From Paenibacillus sp. BK033 (GTDB lineage Bacteria; Bacillota; Bacilli; Paenibacillales; Paenibacillaceae), in contig NZ_SLVP01000002.1 of the NCBI RefSeq assembly GCF_004345425.1, positions 752,651 through 816,650 of the forward strand: DNA of 64,000 bases. Direction: 5' to 3'. The notes under the pieces were generated by a model. That model saw nothing but the letters and a program-made list of their open reading frames with translations, searched no databases and had not been told where the DNA came from. A program made the position numbers and the translations under genes. Shown here piece by piece: positions 36,911 through 45,461 of this stretch. Numbering within the stretch: position 1 is the stretch's first letter; every line of letters starts with the position of its first letter.

Positions 36911-36940
36911 AAGACAGGCGCCTAATCAGGTGCCTGTCTT
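36911..36940 (-). terminator. Terminator-like hairpin upstream of the orphan TniQ gene
   Basis: Arms AAGACAGGCGCC (36911-36922) and GGTGCCTGTCTT (36929-36940) with a 6-base loop; the minus strand then runs into ATTTTTAG. It lies 25 bases before the tniQ-like start codon, so it would stop read-through from the right or act as an attenuator. Confidence 0.65.
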
Positions 36941-37073
36941 CGTTCTTTATACACATTATTACATAAATATTCATTTATAAACCTTTATGGAACAAATCAT
37001 CCAATCAATTTTGAAACGATTCTAAATAATTAAGGAATATCATGTCTGCTGTAACATGAAATGTCTACAAAAC

Positions 37074-37095
37074 AGCCCTGTAGAAGGGCTTTTTG
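37074..37095 (+). terminator. Small intrinsic terminator
   Basis: AGCCCT (37074-37079) pairs with AGGGCT (37085-37090) and TTTTT follows on the plus strand. No plus-strand gene directly upstream is evident. Confidence 0.55.
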
Positions 37096-37189
37096 TATGT
37101 TCAAAATGTCATCTACTGCCTCATACAATGTCAATTTATACAATTTCTGTATATTAAAATGTCAAAAATGGATATTGTGGATATGTCTT

Positions 37190-37456
37190 GCAAGAAGAAT
37201 TCGAGTTTAACAAAGATGCAGGAATGTATGTATGCAAGGCTGGTCATATGGCCATTCGAAAAGCCCGGCATGGGTTTTCTAGAAAGTGAGTACTTTAAAG
37301 AAAAATCCAAAGAGGGGTACAAAATTGCAGCCAAGAATAGTGAACTTAAAACACAGACACGGGTATGATGTAGCCACAGCCCCGGGTCTATAAGGCATGG
37401 AGCTGCAAGGCGCAATGGCGATATTTGCTGTTAATCTAAAACGAATTCTAAAATAA
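37190..37456 (+). pseudogene. IS1182-family transposase relic (C-terminal part)
   Basis: Three frames together reproduce the end of an IS1182-type transposase: DAGMYVCKAGHMAIRKARHG near 37215-37275; then a frameshift into EYFKEKSKEGYKIAAKNSELK (37285-37350); then a second frameshift into RHGYDVATAPGL, an in-frame stop, and GMELQGAMAIFAVNLKRILK ending at 37456. The N-terminal catalytic part is missing. A dead insertion-sequence remnant. Confidence 0.75.
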
Positions 37457-37484
37457 ACAGACTAAAAAATGAAATAGCATAAAA

Positions 37485-37530
37485 AAATGGGTCAGTTACT
37501 CTCAATCTCTTAAGAGTGACTGACCCATTT
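37485..37530 (-). terminator. Strong terminator of the GT-D gene
   Basis: An ~18-bp stem (AAATGGGTCAGT… 37485-37502 with …ACTGACCCATTT 37513-37530) with a T7 run on the minus strand. It lies ~220 bases after the stop of the glycosyltransferase gene at 37750. Confidence 0.85.
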
Positions 37531-37749
37531 ATTATTGCTACTTAACCTATGAATTTGACAGTCCGCGGATTATTTGAATAAACGTTTTCGATGGAGTTTA
37601 GGTTAACCGCTTCCCTAAACCACAGCGAATGAAGCATTTCGTGCACTGAATTTTTCGTTCCAGGAGGTGGACATCTGAATATTAGTTCCTTTTTTCTGCA
37701 GATATGAGACATTTCCCTTACTCAGACTTCTCAAATAATACGCGTTTAT

Positions 37750-38427
37750 TCAAACTGTCCGGGATTTCATAAAGTTTTTATGTCCTTGACCAAAATCTAA
37801 TGCAACTTTCCCAGTCCTTAGAGCTATCTTTGGTGCTAGAATAACAGCATTCACGCCTGCCGAAATGAGAACTATATCAAATTTATTTTTCAACATCTCA
37901 ACTTCCTTTAATACCCGATTAGTCTGTCTATAATCCGAAAATAATATGGTTCCTGTTACATTTAAACTATATTTATTAACGAGTACTCGTTTCATTTCAT
38001 TAGCGTGTTGTGAAATGAGAAGAACTCTTCTGTTTTTTAGAACGTCCCAAAAAGCTTTGTATTTAGGAATATAGCGATTAATACAGGCATCACATGTAAA
38101 ACGTGGTGAGAGATTAAAATGAGTAAAAATTTTGTTTGTTAATATTCTTTTAAGTCTCTTTGGAGCTTGAATTCGGGTATCGTTAAGAAGTAGAATGCCT
38201 ACAACATTTGCATTCCTAATCCCTTGAACAAGCTCATTTCTTAGACGAATATTAGGTAAATGCACACCTCTCTCTCCATGATTCGCTTTTATTGTCCAAG
38301 GCTCTTTCAGAACATCGCGTATAGGCCATACAGAATTTTGCGCCAAGCAAATATTTTCCCCATCGCCGATTCTAACTAATGAAAAAGGTTTTCTATGGTC
38401 CAAAGCATATTCCACCTTTTTCAACAC
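37750..38427 (-). CDS. GT-D fold glycosyltransferase
   Basis: A 225-residue protein with the GT-D signature near the N-terminus: FSLVRIGDGEN (residues ~15-25). GT-D enzymes (formerly DUF1792) transfer sugars from nucleotide donors, mostly in cell-surface glycan or glycoprotein assembly, and use the acidic residues of the DGE motif. The C-terminal part (DIVLISAGVNAVILAPKIALRTGKVALDFGQG) also fits the fold. It has no membrane segment. It stands alone, with its own terminator, on the minus strand. Acceptor and sugar are unknown. Confidence 0.85.
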   Translation of the reverse strand: MLKKVEYALDHRKPFSLVRIGDGENICLAQNSVWPIRDVLKEPWTIKANHGERGVHLPNIRLRNELVQGIRNANVVGILLLNDTRIQAPKRLKRILTNKIFTHFNLSPRFTCDACINRYIPKYKAFWDVLKNRRVLLISQHANEMKRVLVNKYSLNVTGTILFSDYRQTNRVLKEVEMLKNKFDIVLISAGVNAVILAPKIALRTGKVALDFGQGHKNFMKSRTV

Positions 38428-38589
38428 TTGTTTCCATGTTAGATGTTTTTTCGTATATATCCCTCACTCTAAATAATTAAAGTTATACTACTCTGATATA
38501 ACTAATGTATGTTTAATTAAGTGAAAATGAGATAAACCAGAGCACATTTTAGAGTGACGAATATGTTCCTGTTAATCTTGTTGAATACG

Positions 38590-38800
38590 TTGTACCTTAG
38601 CTCGACGTTTTACATCATTTGTTATGCCAAATCTAACACATGATGTCATGATGGAACAATTAAAAAAGCAGATGATTGGCTAAAGAATAACATGGCAGGT
38701 TGAATGGGCATATAAACATAATAGTAATTTTATCGTTTTTGCAATTTCCAAGAGCAGACGAACCGACCAAGGTATTCCCACAAGCAGCATAAAACTAAAC
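38590..38800 (+). pseudogene. Phosphoesterase fragment, decayed paralog of 55434-56303
   Basis: The plus strand reads TLARRFTSFVMPNLTHD, then after a frameshift HDGTIKKADDWLKNNMAG, an indel, and EWAYKHNSNFI. This parallels the intact phosphoesterase segment SFVIPNLKHDIHDG…ADDWLKTNMAGYVEWAKKNNSIFI. Both ends are missing. A clear dead copy. Confidence 0.8.
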
Positions 38801-38840
38801 GATTCTCACCAACTCAAGTATTCACAAATAATAAAAATAT

Positions 38841-38919
38841 TTAAGCGGCCTTATTCCTGAATTCTATTGGACTAAGGCCGCCATCGTCGGCAAATTTCAT
38901 TCCTATTTTATTTTTTCTC
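38841..38919 (-). pseudogene. IS3-family transposase C-terminal tail
   Basis: The minus strand encodes RKNKIGMKFADDGGLSPIEF followed by RNKAA and a stop. The GLSPIEFRNKAA ending is typical of IS3/IS150-type OrfB proteins. No catalytic part is left. Confidence 0.55.
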
Positions 38920-39138
38920 ATCTAATTCAAACTTTGTCTGTGTATGATCCTAAGTTCCAATAGCCGGGAGCCTTGTCCTCTTAGCTGGGAATATTACCTC
39001 AGTGTTGTACGAGAGTTTCTGCCTCACTCTCGGTTACTGACTTGTGGCGGTCATTACACCAAATTCAGTTTGGTCCTCAAATGAGAAAGACATGAGTCAG
39101 AAACTTGAAAAATAATAAATCTTTTTAAGGAACAAAAA

Positions 39139-39166
39139 TTAAGAGATTTTTAAGTTATTTTTGATA
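39139..39166 (+). promoter_or_regulatory. Possible three-hexamer direct-repeat operator upstream of the PAP2 gene
   Basis: TTAAGA (39139), TTAAGT (39150) and TTGATA (39161) lie at exact 11-base steps, as in the four-hexamer arrays of neighbouring operons. The -10 position is unclear here, so this is the weakest of the series. Confidence 0.4.
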
Positions 39167-39203
39167 TCATTATCGAGTTGAAATTTGAAGGGAGGAAACA
39201 TCA

Positions 39204-39788
39204 TTGAACGAACAACTGTTCCATATCATCAATAACTTTGCCGGCCGTTTTGATTGGATAGATGATCTCATGGAAATATTTGCGCAAGATATCGTGTGGC
39301 TGATGCTAGCCATACTCGTTTTCCTGTGGTGCAGCGGAAGTAAAGAGAATCAACGGGCTGTATTCTTTGCATGCCTAACCGCAGCAGTCTCTCTCTTACT
39401 GGCTGCTTGGGTCATATCGCCGCTTGTGAATCATCCTCGTCCGTTCGTCGATCATACCGTGCATCAATTAATCTCGCATGCAGCGGATGCCTCGTTCCCG
39501 AGTGATCATGCGACATTGGCGTTTTCGTTTGCATTTGTAATACTGCTTATGAAGCGACAAACAGGCGTACTCATGTTGGTTTTTGCCGTCTTGACGGGGA
39601 TCTCGCGTATCTATGTGGGCGTACACTACCCTGCTGATATTTTAGGAGCCGTCGTGCTTTCATTCTTAATAGCCTTGACGGTATTTGCCTTGAGAAAGCA
39701 GATCGACCCAATTTCCAGGCTATTTATCTCTCTCTATAATCAAATCCTGCGCGTCATTCCCGTATTGTCCCGCTTTAGTAAAAGTTAG
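39204..39788 (+). CDS. PAP2-family phosphatase, BcrC-like undecaprenyl-diphosphatase
   Basis: A 194-residue membrane protein with about five transmembrane segments. The three PAP2 phosphatase motifs are visible: HPRPF (residues ~76-80), PSDHATL (~98-104) and SRIYVGVHYPADI (~133-145). BcrC-type members dephosphorylate undecaprenyl diphosphate on the outer face of the membrane to regenerate the lipid carrier for wall synthesis, and confer bacitracin resistance. The lysine usual before the first RP motif is not obvious. It starts at TTG 39204, with GGGAGG 8 bases upstream, and has its own terminator. An unrelated UppP-type enzyme for the same reaction is encoded at 48279-49103 in the same island. 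Confidence 0.85.
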   Translation: MNEQLFHIINNFAGRFDWIDDLMEIFAQDIVWLMLAILVFLWCSGSKENQRAVFFACLTAAVSLLLAAWVISPLVNHPRPFVDHTVHQLISHAADASFPSDHATLAFSFAFVILLMKRQTGVLMLVFAVLTGISRIYVGVHYPADILGAVVLSFLIALTVFALRKQIDPISRLFISLYNQILRVIPVLSRFSKS

Positions 39789-39795
39789 ACACAGC

Positions 39796-39830
39796 AAAAA
39801 CTCCGGCCAATTTTTAGAGCCGGAGTTTTT
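39796..39830 (+). terminator. Terminator of the PAP2 gene
   Basis: AAAAACTCCGGC (39796-39807) and GCCGGAGTTTTT (39819-39830) form a perfect 12-bp stem 7 bases after the stop codon. Confidence 0.9.
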
Positions 39831-39849
39831 GTATAATAGCAGTCAGGTT

Positions 39850-40048
39850 TTGCTTTGAACACGGGCAAGCTTTTCGAATACTTGCTCAGTCCCGCATATT
39901 CGAGCCCATAAAAATCTTCAATCGTTCGAAGAACGGAATAATGATTAGACCGCTGTGTCACGGTTGTATTCTTTATCATCTGTTCCACAACGATTACAAT
40001 ATGGTCAGGCTCATTTGATACTCGGATTACGAGTCTTATCGGTAGCAT
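39850..40048 (-). pseudogene. Internally deleted phosphoesterase relic
   Basis: The frame joins the start of the mature phosphoesterase (PDHIVIVVEQ, compare PIHIVIVVEE in the gene at 55434) directly to its last part (NHYSVLRTIEDFYGLEYAG, compare NHYNMLRTIEDFYGLPALG). About 200 residues between them are missing, including the catalytic region. The apparent reading frame continues into the neighbouring terminator, so the true stop was also lost. Confidence 0.8.
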
Positions 40049-40244
40049 AGAATCTGCTCCTTAAATGAAGATAATGATGTTTTTTTAAAAGTGATCGGCT
40101 CGGAGTGGCCTGTTGCCATTATTACACTAGGCATCGTGACCTTTGATATACACATTTTTGAAATAGTGGTTACAAGTTAATTCATTTGTCCGTTTCAACG
40201 ATTTCGATCACAACGTATTTTAGAACTATCTGGGGGTGAGAAAT

Positions 40245-40961
40245 ATGCAAATCACAAAACAGCTGCTGGCCAAGAGCAGCGAGCACGAGACGCCATATTA
40301 TATTGTCGATGGAGTTTCTCAGGGGAGTACAGTTATGGTAACGGCGGGTATTCACGGGACAGAACGGGCAGGGTTTCTTTCAGCAAAAAAACTAGTTGAA
40401 TTGCTTCAAAGGGATATTATTCATGTCCACAGCGGAAGGTTAATAATTATTCCTATAGTCAATCAGATTGCGGTTAGAAAAAAAATAAGAGGGGTTCCAG
40501 ATCTGAATCGAACGTTCCCAAAACACATTTTCAAATCAGCTTGTCACCCCCTTTCAAGAGCAGTATTCGAGCTTGCCAGGGAACACCAACCGGTATGGTA
40601 CGTGGATCTGCATGAGGCGAATGGATTATCCGGTATCCATCCAAGGTCACTGGGACAAACCTTGATCGTTAACCCTAGAAGCAAGGCTATCCCTGCTGCA
40701 AAAAGGATGATTCGACGATTGAATACATCTATCAAGAAGGCTTCGATACATTTTTCGCTCCTTCAGCGAGAATTACCTGGATCGGGACGTTCAGCCGCTT
40801 ACCATCTGCTGCATTCCAATGCAATAACAGTAGAAACGGGAATCGGTTTACCACTTAAATTGCGAATAAGTTATCAGATGAATATATTACGAAGCATTTT
40901 AAGAGAAGCAGGATTATTAAAAAGAAGACGCGAATCCCAAAATAGTGACCAACTAAAATAA
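40245..40961 (+). CDS. AstE/AspA-family zinc deacylase
   Basis: A 238-residue protein of the succinylglutamate desuccinylase/aspartoacylase family (M14-like zinc amidohydrolases). The metal motif HxxE is at H37/E40 (TAGIHGTERAG). The family segments IIPIVNQIA, GVPDLNRTFP, WYVDLHEANG and PGSGRSAAYH follow. ATG 40245 is preferred because GGGGGTGA lies 6 bases upstream; GTG at 40236 is an in-frame alternative. Family members remove acyl groups from small amides; the substrate here is unknown. A decayed paralog lies at 58799-59470. Upstream, weak 11-base-spaced hexamers (TTACAA 40170, TTCATT 40181, TTCGAT 40203) hint at the same control as the island operons. Confidence 0.82.
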   Translation: MQITKQLLAKSSEHETPYYIVDGVSQGSTVMVTAGIHGTERAGFLSAKKLVELLQRDIIHVHSGRLIIIPIVNQIAVRKKIRGVPDLNRTFPKHIFKSACHPLSRAVFELAREHQPVWYVDLHEANGLSGIHPRSLGQTLIVNPRSKAIPAAKRMIRRLNTSIKKASIHFSLLQRELPGSGRSAAYHLLHSNAITVETGIGLPLKLRISYQMNILRSILREAGLLKRRRESQNSDQLK

Positions 40962-41009
40962 GCTTCTAAGCATATCTACCCGTCAGAAAGAAAATCTTAT
41001 CCTCTATTT

Positions 41010-42611
41010 TTATTGATTTGCTCCGCTCATGATATTAAGCGAGTCATTAAGCGCAGTGACGCATTGGCTGGCAATAGGTTTGCCTTTACGAACGTTAGCC
41101 AATACAACGTCAATCGTACCATCGATCTTGGTCCAAGTGGAACCGTCGATTTTCCTAAGCTTAGGCTCGGAATTGTCCCATTGATGTTCCAAATTGTCAG
41201 CGCCTTTTTTGGCTGCAGCAAAATCCTTTGTGTTTACTGCATTCAACATCTCGTTTTCAATATTTACAAAATCCGTTAATCGTCCGGCCAATTTCGCATG
41301 TGGCGTAGCTGTTCCGGCTTCCGGAGACGCTGCCGGGGATTGAGAAGTCTCAGATTGCGACGACGCAGGAGCTTGTGAAGCCGCTGTTTTGTTGGCTTCG
41401 TTCAATACCTTCAGCGACTCTTGAAGGGCGTTATTGCATTGATTCACATCGGGTTTTCCATTGCGGACTGCGGCCAATACCACGTCGATCGTTCCATCGA
41501 TTTGAGTCCATGTGGAGCCGTCTATTTTTCTAAGCTTTGGCTCCGACGTATCCCATTTATGTTCCAAATTGTCAGCACCCTTTTTCGCGGCAGCAAAGTC
41601 TTTTACGTTCACGGCTTTCGACATATCATTTTCTATATTCACGAAATCCGTCAACTGTCCGGCTAGTGATGCCGAATTGGACGTTGAAGACGATCCGGAA
41701 GAATCGATTTGCGATGCGATTTTATTGCTCAACTGAACATATCCGCCGATGCCGACAGCTAAGAAAACACAAAGTACGGATACGGTTTGAATGAGGACGT
41801 TTCTTTTTCTTTCTTTTGCATGCTCCGACTCTGCGGTTCCGCTGTTCGGAACTGTATCAATTTGGGTAACAGCCAAGAAAATGATGACAGCCAAAATCGC
41901 AACTAGAAAAATGACGCTTGTTATCGTTGTACCTAAGCCTAATCCGCCATTTACTTTGGTTTGGGACAAGTAGTCACCTAAGGACGCCCCAAGCGGACGA
42001 GTCAGAATATAAACGACCCAGAAAGCTAATACCGCATCTAGACGAAGCCATTTCCAAGCCAAATACATAATCGCGATGATAATAACGACCGTGAGACCTG
42101 TGTTAAAGTATCCAAGTCCGAGTTGTTCGGAATACAGATCGCCGACAGCTGTTCCAAGGGCGAACGTGAATAGAATGGTTAGCCAATAATAAACTTCGCG
42201 TTTCCTTGTGTAGATCGAGTGAATAGAAAGCGTCTTTTCGCTTAAGTACCAAACCAGGAAAGTCAGTCCCAGCAGTATGCTGAATACAGTCGTGCTTTTC
42301 TCCAGCGGAACTCCGATCCCGTCCGTCAAATTATCTGTAACCAACGTTCCGAAAACGCTTATTAATACGACGGTCAGCCAATATATAGCGGGTACATATT
42401 TCGTTGTCCTGAATTGAAGAAACAATAAAATGAAAAAAGCGACTCCCATAATAATTGTTGTGTTCGTTAAACCGAATCCCAAGTTGAAATTGAGAAAATC
42501 CGCAAATGTTTCCCCGACCGTTGTGCATAGGACTTTGATGATCCAGAAGTAAATCGTAACTTCAGGTACCTTGCTAAGCAATATTTTCGGTTTGTTTGGT
42601 TGTTCCGACAT
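41010..42611 (-). CDS. DUF347 membrane protein with two extracytoplasmic repeat domains
   Basis: A 533-residue protein. Residues ~10-260 hold four DUF347 units, each with two membrane segments and a conserved aromatic/Gly/Asp signature: YFWIIKVLCTTVGE, IYWLTVVLISVFGT, YYWLTILFTFALGT and FWVVYILTRPLGAS. After a ninth membrane segment (~275-300) come two tandem copies of an ~80-residue domain (LxGxLTDFVNIEN…VKDFAAAKKGADNLEH…W…IDGTIDVVLA), joined by an Ala/Ser/Pro linker. The domain lies outside the membrane if the topology is as expected. Function is unknown (COG4705-type). Two paralogs in the window carry none or one copy of this domain. GGAGG precedes the ATG. Confidence 0.85.
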   Translation of the reverse strand: MSEQPNKPKILLSKVPEVTIYFWIIKVLCTTVGETFADFLNFNLGFGLTNTTIIMGVAFFILLFLQFRTTKYVPAIYWLTVVLISVFGTLVTDNLTDGIGVPLEKSTTVFSILLGLTFLVWYLSEKTLSIHSIYTRKREVYYWLTILFTFALGTAVGDLYSEQLGLGYFNTGLTVVIIIAIMYLAWKWLRLDAVLAFWVVYILTRPLGASLGDYLSQTKVNGGLGLGTTITSVIFLVAILAVIIFLAVTQIDTVPNSGTAESEHAKERKRNVLIQTVSVLCVFLAVGIGGYVQLSNKIASQIDSSGSSSTSNSASLAGQLTDFVNIENDMSKAVNVKDFAAAKKGADNLEHKWDTSEPKLRKIDGSTWTQIDGTIDVVLAAVRNGKPDVNQCNNALQESLKVLNEANKTAASQAPASSQSETSQSPAASPEAGTATPHAKLAGRLTDFVNIENEMLNAVNTKDFAAAKKGADNLEHQWDNSEPKLRKIDGSTWTKIDGTIDVVLANVRKGKPIASQCVTALNDSLNIMSGANQ

Positions 42612-42677
42612 GAAATCGCATCCTCCTTGTACAAGTATAGAAGATATCGAAAATGCTTTCGCTCTTTGCTCGACAAT

Positions 42678-42731
42678 ATCATAGACGTTAAATCTTAAAA
42701 TTTTAATAAGTTCATATTATTTACTTATTAA
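42678..42731 (-). promoter_or_regulatory. Four-hexamer operator and -10 of the DUF347 gene
   Basis: Minus-strand hexamers TTAATA (42726-42731), ATAATA (42715-42720), TTATTA (42704-42709) and TTAAGA (42693-42698) are spaced by exactly 5 bases. Nine bases later comes TATGAT (42678-42683), a good -10. One of the four hexamers is degenerate. Confidence 0.6.
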
Positions 42732-42789
42732 CGATTCATCTCAGCGGCAAATGACCAATGTTCTTGTCACTAGATAAATCCATGAAAAG

Positions 42790-44157
42790 TTATGCATGCG
42801 GGAAAATCAAGGTCACCGTAGTTCCGATACCCATTTCGCTTATGATCCGGATTTCCCCCCCATATTTCTCCGTGATTTTTTTCGCGATCGACAATCCGAG
42901 GCCATTTCCTCCTTCCTTCCGTCCCCTTCCCTTATCTACACGGAAGAAGCGGTCAAAAATGTAAGGTATGTCCTTCTTATGAATGCCGATTCCTTTATCT
43001 TCGACAGATATATGGATATTCTCTCCAACAACTTGAAGGCTTATTCGCAACACAGGATTCTGACTGGAATACCGAACGGCGTTATCTAACAGGATGATCA
43101 AGACCTGATGTAACCGATGCTCGTCTATTCGAATGCGCTTCCCTTCTTTCAAATCGCTTACGATCGTGAAATGCGGATAAAGCAATCGGTAGTTTTGTAT
43201 TAATTCCATCACGACATTCGAAGGATCGATTGGATCGGAAATTTCCTCTGCAGGATGATGCAGGTCGCCAGATAAATCTAATAATTGATTAGTTAATTGG
43301 CGTAAACGTACGATCTCTTCGATTACTGCGGCTATGGATTCCTCTTGAATCGCCGGATTATTCTTTCCCCATCGCTTTAATAATTTCATATGTCCTTCTA
43401 TGATGGCGATGGGAGTTCGGATTTCATGCGAAGCATCTTCAATGAATTGGCGCTGTCGATTGAAGGAACGTTCCAACTCCTCCATCATCTCATTGAAGAT
43501 AGAAGAAAGTCGGGAAATTTCATCCCCATTGTTTCGATATCTTACTCGTCCGCTCACCCCTGTTCGCTTGATGTCATTCATAGCGGAAGCCATGCGGTTC
43601 AACGGTTTCAGCAACCGCCAAGCGACAACTAAACCTCCAATCGTGCTAAAGATTATCCCAAGTGCCCCAAGCTCCAGCATGAGACTTCTCAATCGATCCT
43701 TCATCGCATCTTCGTTTTCCAAGTTTGCCGCTAACTCCAAAGTGCCTTTGAATGAAGTCGTATTGATCGGAGCACGAACCACCATCAATCGGTCCTGTCC
43801 ATGGCGCAGGGATACGATCGATTCGCTTTCCGCCGTTTGAACTGGAACCCATTCGGAAGGAAGCTCACGGGTGAGAATCATCACTTCCCGGCCGGCGGGG
43901 TCCAACAGCCTGAGCAACTGATTGTTTTGAACGAACCGCTGCAGAAACCCTCTGCTCTCTTCCAATCCTTCCTTATCCAGTGGTTCCTCTTGTTCTGAGA
44001 AATATCCGATGATTTCGGCAGCCGTCCTTCTCATCGAGTCTTTCTGGGAATTCATCATCCATTGCGTTACTGCGTTGTATTGAGCAATGGTATACACGAT
44101 AAACAATATTAGAATCAGCGATGTTGTCCATAAAGCCAATTTGTACTTGATGGGCAT
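42790..44157 (-). CDS. OmpR-system sensor histidine kinase
   Basis: A 455-residue kinase. There are membrane segments at ~8-27 and ~162-182 around a ~135-residue extracytoplasmic sensor. A HAMP domain (~183-235) is followed by the HisKA dimerisation domain with the phospho-acceptor H244 (DASHEIRTP) and an HATPase_c domain with N box (LIILLDNAVRYS), G1 (VEDKGIGI), F (DRFFRVDKGRGR) and G2 (GNGLGLSIAK). It starts 4 bases after the response regulator stop, so the two are translationally coupled. The layout resembles ArlS/YkoH-type kinases. The signal is unknown. Confidence 0.92.
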   Translation of the reverse strand: MPIKYKLALWTTSLILILFIVYTIAQYNAVTQWMMNSQKDSMRRTAAEIIGYFSEQEEPLDKEGLEESRGFLQRFVQNNQLLRLLDPAGREVMILTRELPSEWVPVQTAESESIVSLRHGQDRLMVVRAPINTTSFKGTLELAANLENEDAMKDRLRSLMLELGALGIIFSTIGGLVVAWRLLKPLNRMASAMNDIKRTGVSGRVRYRNNGDEISRLSSIFNEMMEELERSFNRQRQFIEDASHEIRTPIAIIEGHMKLLKRWGKNNPAIQEESIAAVIEEIVRLRQLTNQLLDLSGDLHHPAEEISDPIDPSNVVMELIQNYRLLYPHFTIVSDLKEGKRIRIDEHRLHQVLIILLDNAVRYSSQNPVLRISLQVVGENIHISVEDKGIGIHKKDIPYIFDRFFRVDKGRGRKEGGNGLGLSIAKKITEKYGGEIRIISEMGIGTTVTLIFPHA

Positions 44158-44161
44158 GTGC

Positions 44162-44836
44162 TCACCCTTTCATCACGTAACCTACGCCGCGTACGGTCTG
44201 AATGTATTTATCTCCGCCGCCCAATTTTTGCCGAATATATCGGACATAAACATCGACTACGTTAGTCTCCGCTCCGGACTCAAATCCCCATACCAGGTCG
44301 AGCAGTTGATCTCTGCTAAGCACGTTGTTCGCATTTCGAAGAAGGACGACCAACAGATCGAATTCCCGTTTGGTGAGGGACAGTTCCTCTCCATCGCGCT
44401 TGACCGTTCGCGAACTGACATATACTTGAAGGTCATGGAACTCTATCTTTTCGTTTTCTTCATCCTCCGACGGATCCACTCTTCTAAACAACGCCCGTAT
44501 TCGGGCAAGCAATTCTTCGATTTCGAAAGGCTTGGGCAAATAATCGTCAGCGCCGCTGTCGAGGCCCGAAACTCGATCCATCACGCTATTGCGAGCCGTG
44601 AGCATGATGATCGGGGTCTTGTTTCTCTGACTTCGAAGCCGTCTGCAAATTTCGATTCCGCTAAGACCCGGGAGCATAAGATCCAACAGGATCAGATCCC
44701 ATTCCTGTCCACTGGCTAACAAGAATCCCTCCCGCCCGTTATGAACAACTGTGACTTCGAAGCCCTCATGCTCTAACTCGAGTTCAACAAAACGGGCAAA
44801 GTTCGGTTCATCTTCAATAAGGAGCAATTTTCTCAT
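44162..44836 (-). CDS. OmpR-family response regulator
   Basis: A 224-residue regulator. The receiver (~1-115) has the acidic pocket E8/D9 and phospho-acceptor D52 (LILLDLMLPG), T in MLTAR and K in LPKPFE. The Trans_reg_C winged helix (~130-224) has the usual SLTKREFDLL and VDVYVRYIRQKL segments. It resembles ArlR/YkoG-type regulators. It probably controls, among others, its own operon through the 11-base ATTCTCATC repeats at 45326-45367, which precede the secreted-protein gene 5' of it (inference). Confidence 0.93.
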   Translation of the reverse strand: MRKLLLIEDEPNFARFVELELEHEGFEVTVVHNGREGFLLASGQEWDLILLDLMLPGLSGIEICRRLRSQRNKTPIIMLTARNSVMDRVSGLDSGADDYLPKPFEIEELLARIRALFRRVDPSEDEENEKIEFHDLQVYVSSRTVKRDGEELSLTKREFDLLVVLLRNANNVLSRDQLLDLVWGFESGAETNVVDVYVRYIRQKLGGGDKYIQTVRGVGYVMKG

Positions 44837-44864
44837 GCGGATTCCTTTCCGAATATATTCAAAA

Positions 44865-44896
44865 GGGCAAGAACCCCTGTAATAGGATTCCTGCCC
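44865..44896 (-). terminator. Imperfect hairpin between the secreted-protein gene and the regulator
   Basis: GGGCA-GAA-CC pairs with GG-TTC-TGCCC with single mismatches; the minus strand ends CCCTTTTGAA. It may act as a partial terminator, lowering two-component expression relative to the secreted protein. Confidence 0.5.
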
Positions 44897-44921
44897 GTTG
44901 ATCTTTTATGCCCGAATTGGA

Positions 44922-45269
44922 TTAATCCTCATTCGTTTCGCCATCGTCTTGATGGTCTACGCCATTCGCGCTGTCTTTATCGGATTGCTCTTGATCGTCG
45001 GCAACCTCGCCGTCCCCGTCGGACTTCTCTTGGTTGGCCGCTTTAACAGAGCTGGATTTCACTTGATCGTCGGCAACCTCGCCATCGCCATCGGACTTCT
45101 CTTGAGTAGACGAGACAGCGGTGTTGTCGGAATTCGTTGTCATTGGGGTTAGTTCCACCGACGACTTATTGTTACCCGAAGCCGCATACGTTGAATGCAG
45201 CAAAGATCCCGATCCAGTAGCTACCACCGCAAAAAGAGCTGCGGCAATAATCCATGTCTTCTTCTTCAT
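44922..45269 (-). CDS. Small secreted acidic repeat protein
   Basis: A 115-residue protein with a clear signal peptide (MKKKTWIIAAALFAVVATG…, cleavage likely after TYAA). The mature part is extremely acidic, low-complexity and carries a 13-residue unit EKSDGDGEVADDQ twice. No fold is recognised. The DGDGE pattern might bind divalent cations. It precedes the response regulator and kinase genes on the same strand, the arrangement of an accessory or signal protein for that system, as with small acidic secreted proteins next to envelope-stress kinases (inference). GGAGG lies before the ATG. Confidence 0.8.
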   Translation of the reverse strand: MKKKTWIIAAALFAVVATGSGSLLHSTYAASGNNKSSVELTPMTTNSDNTAVSSTQEKSDGDGEVADDQVKSSSVKAANQEKSDGDGEVADDQEQSDKDSANGVDHQDDGETNED

Positions 45270-45325
45270 TTTGTTACCTCCAATTTTGGGTTTGTCTTAT
45301 GACATTTACAACTATAGCAAGTCAA

Positions 45326-45367
45326 CATGAGAATGCCTTGAGATCAAGATTAGAATTTGATGAGAAT
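45326..45367 (-). promoter_or_regulatory. Four direct repeats with 11-bp period, candidate response-regulator operator
   Basis: On the minus strand ATTCTCATC (45359-45367), ATTCTAATC (45348-45356), GATCTCAAG (45337-45345) and ATTCTCATG (45326-45334) start exactly 11 bases apart. TTGACT follows at once as a possible -35. Direct repeats at one-turn spacing are typical OmpR-family sites. The motif is clearly different from the TT-hexamer arrays elsewhere in the island. Confidence 0.6.
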
Positions 45368-45461
45368 TTTTGAAACCAATTCAAGAGCAGTTTCCATGGA
45401 ATATTCCTTTAATCATCAGGCGCAGCAACGGGTGCGACTCGCCTTTGGAATAATCGGAATT

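Larger units (their letters stand above)
38428..39138. other. Gene-free stretch with two gene relics
   Basis: No intact gene. It contains a decayed phosphoesterase fragment (38590-38800) and the tail of an IS3-family transposase (38841-38919), listed separately. The rest, including the hairpin-rich 38980-39060, is unassigned. Confidence 0.6.
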
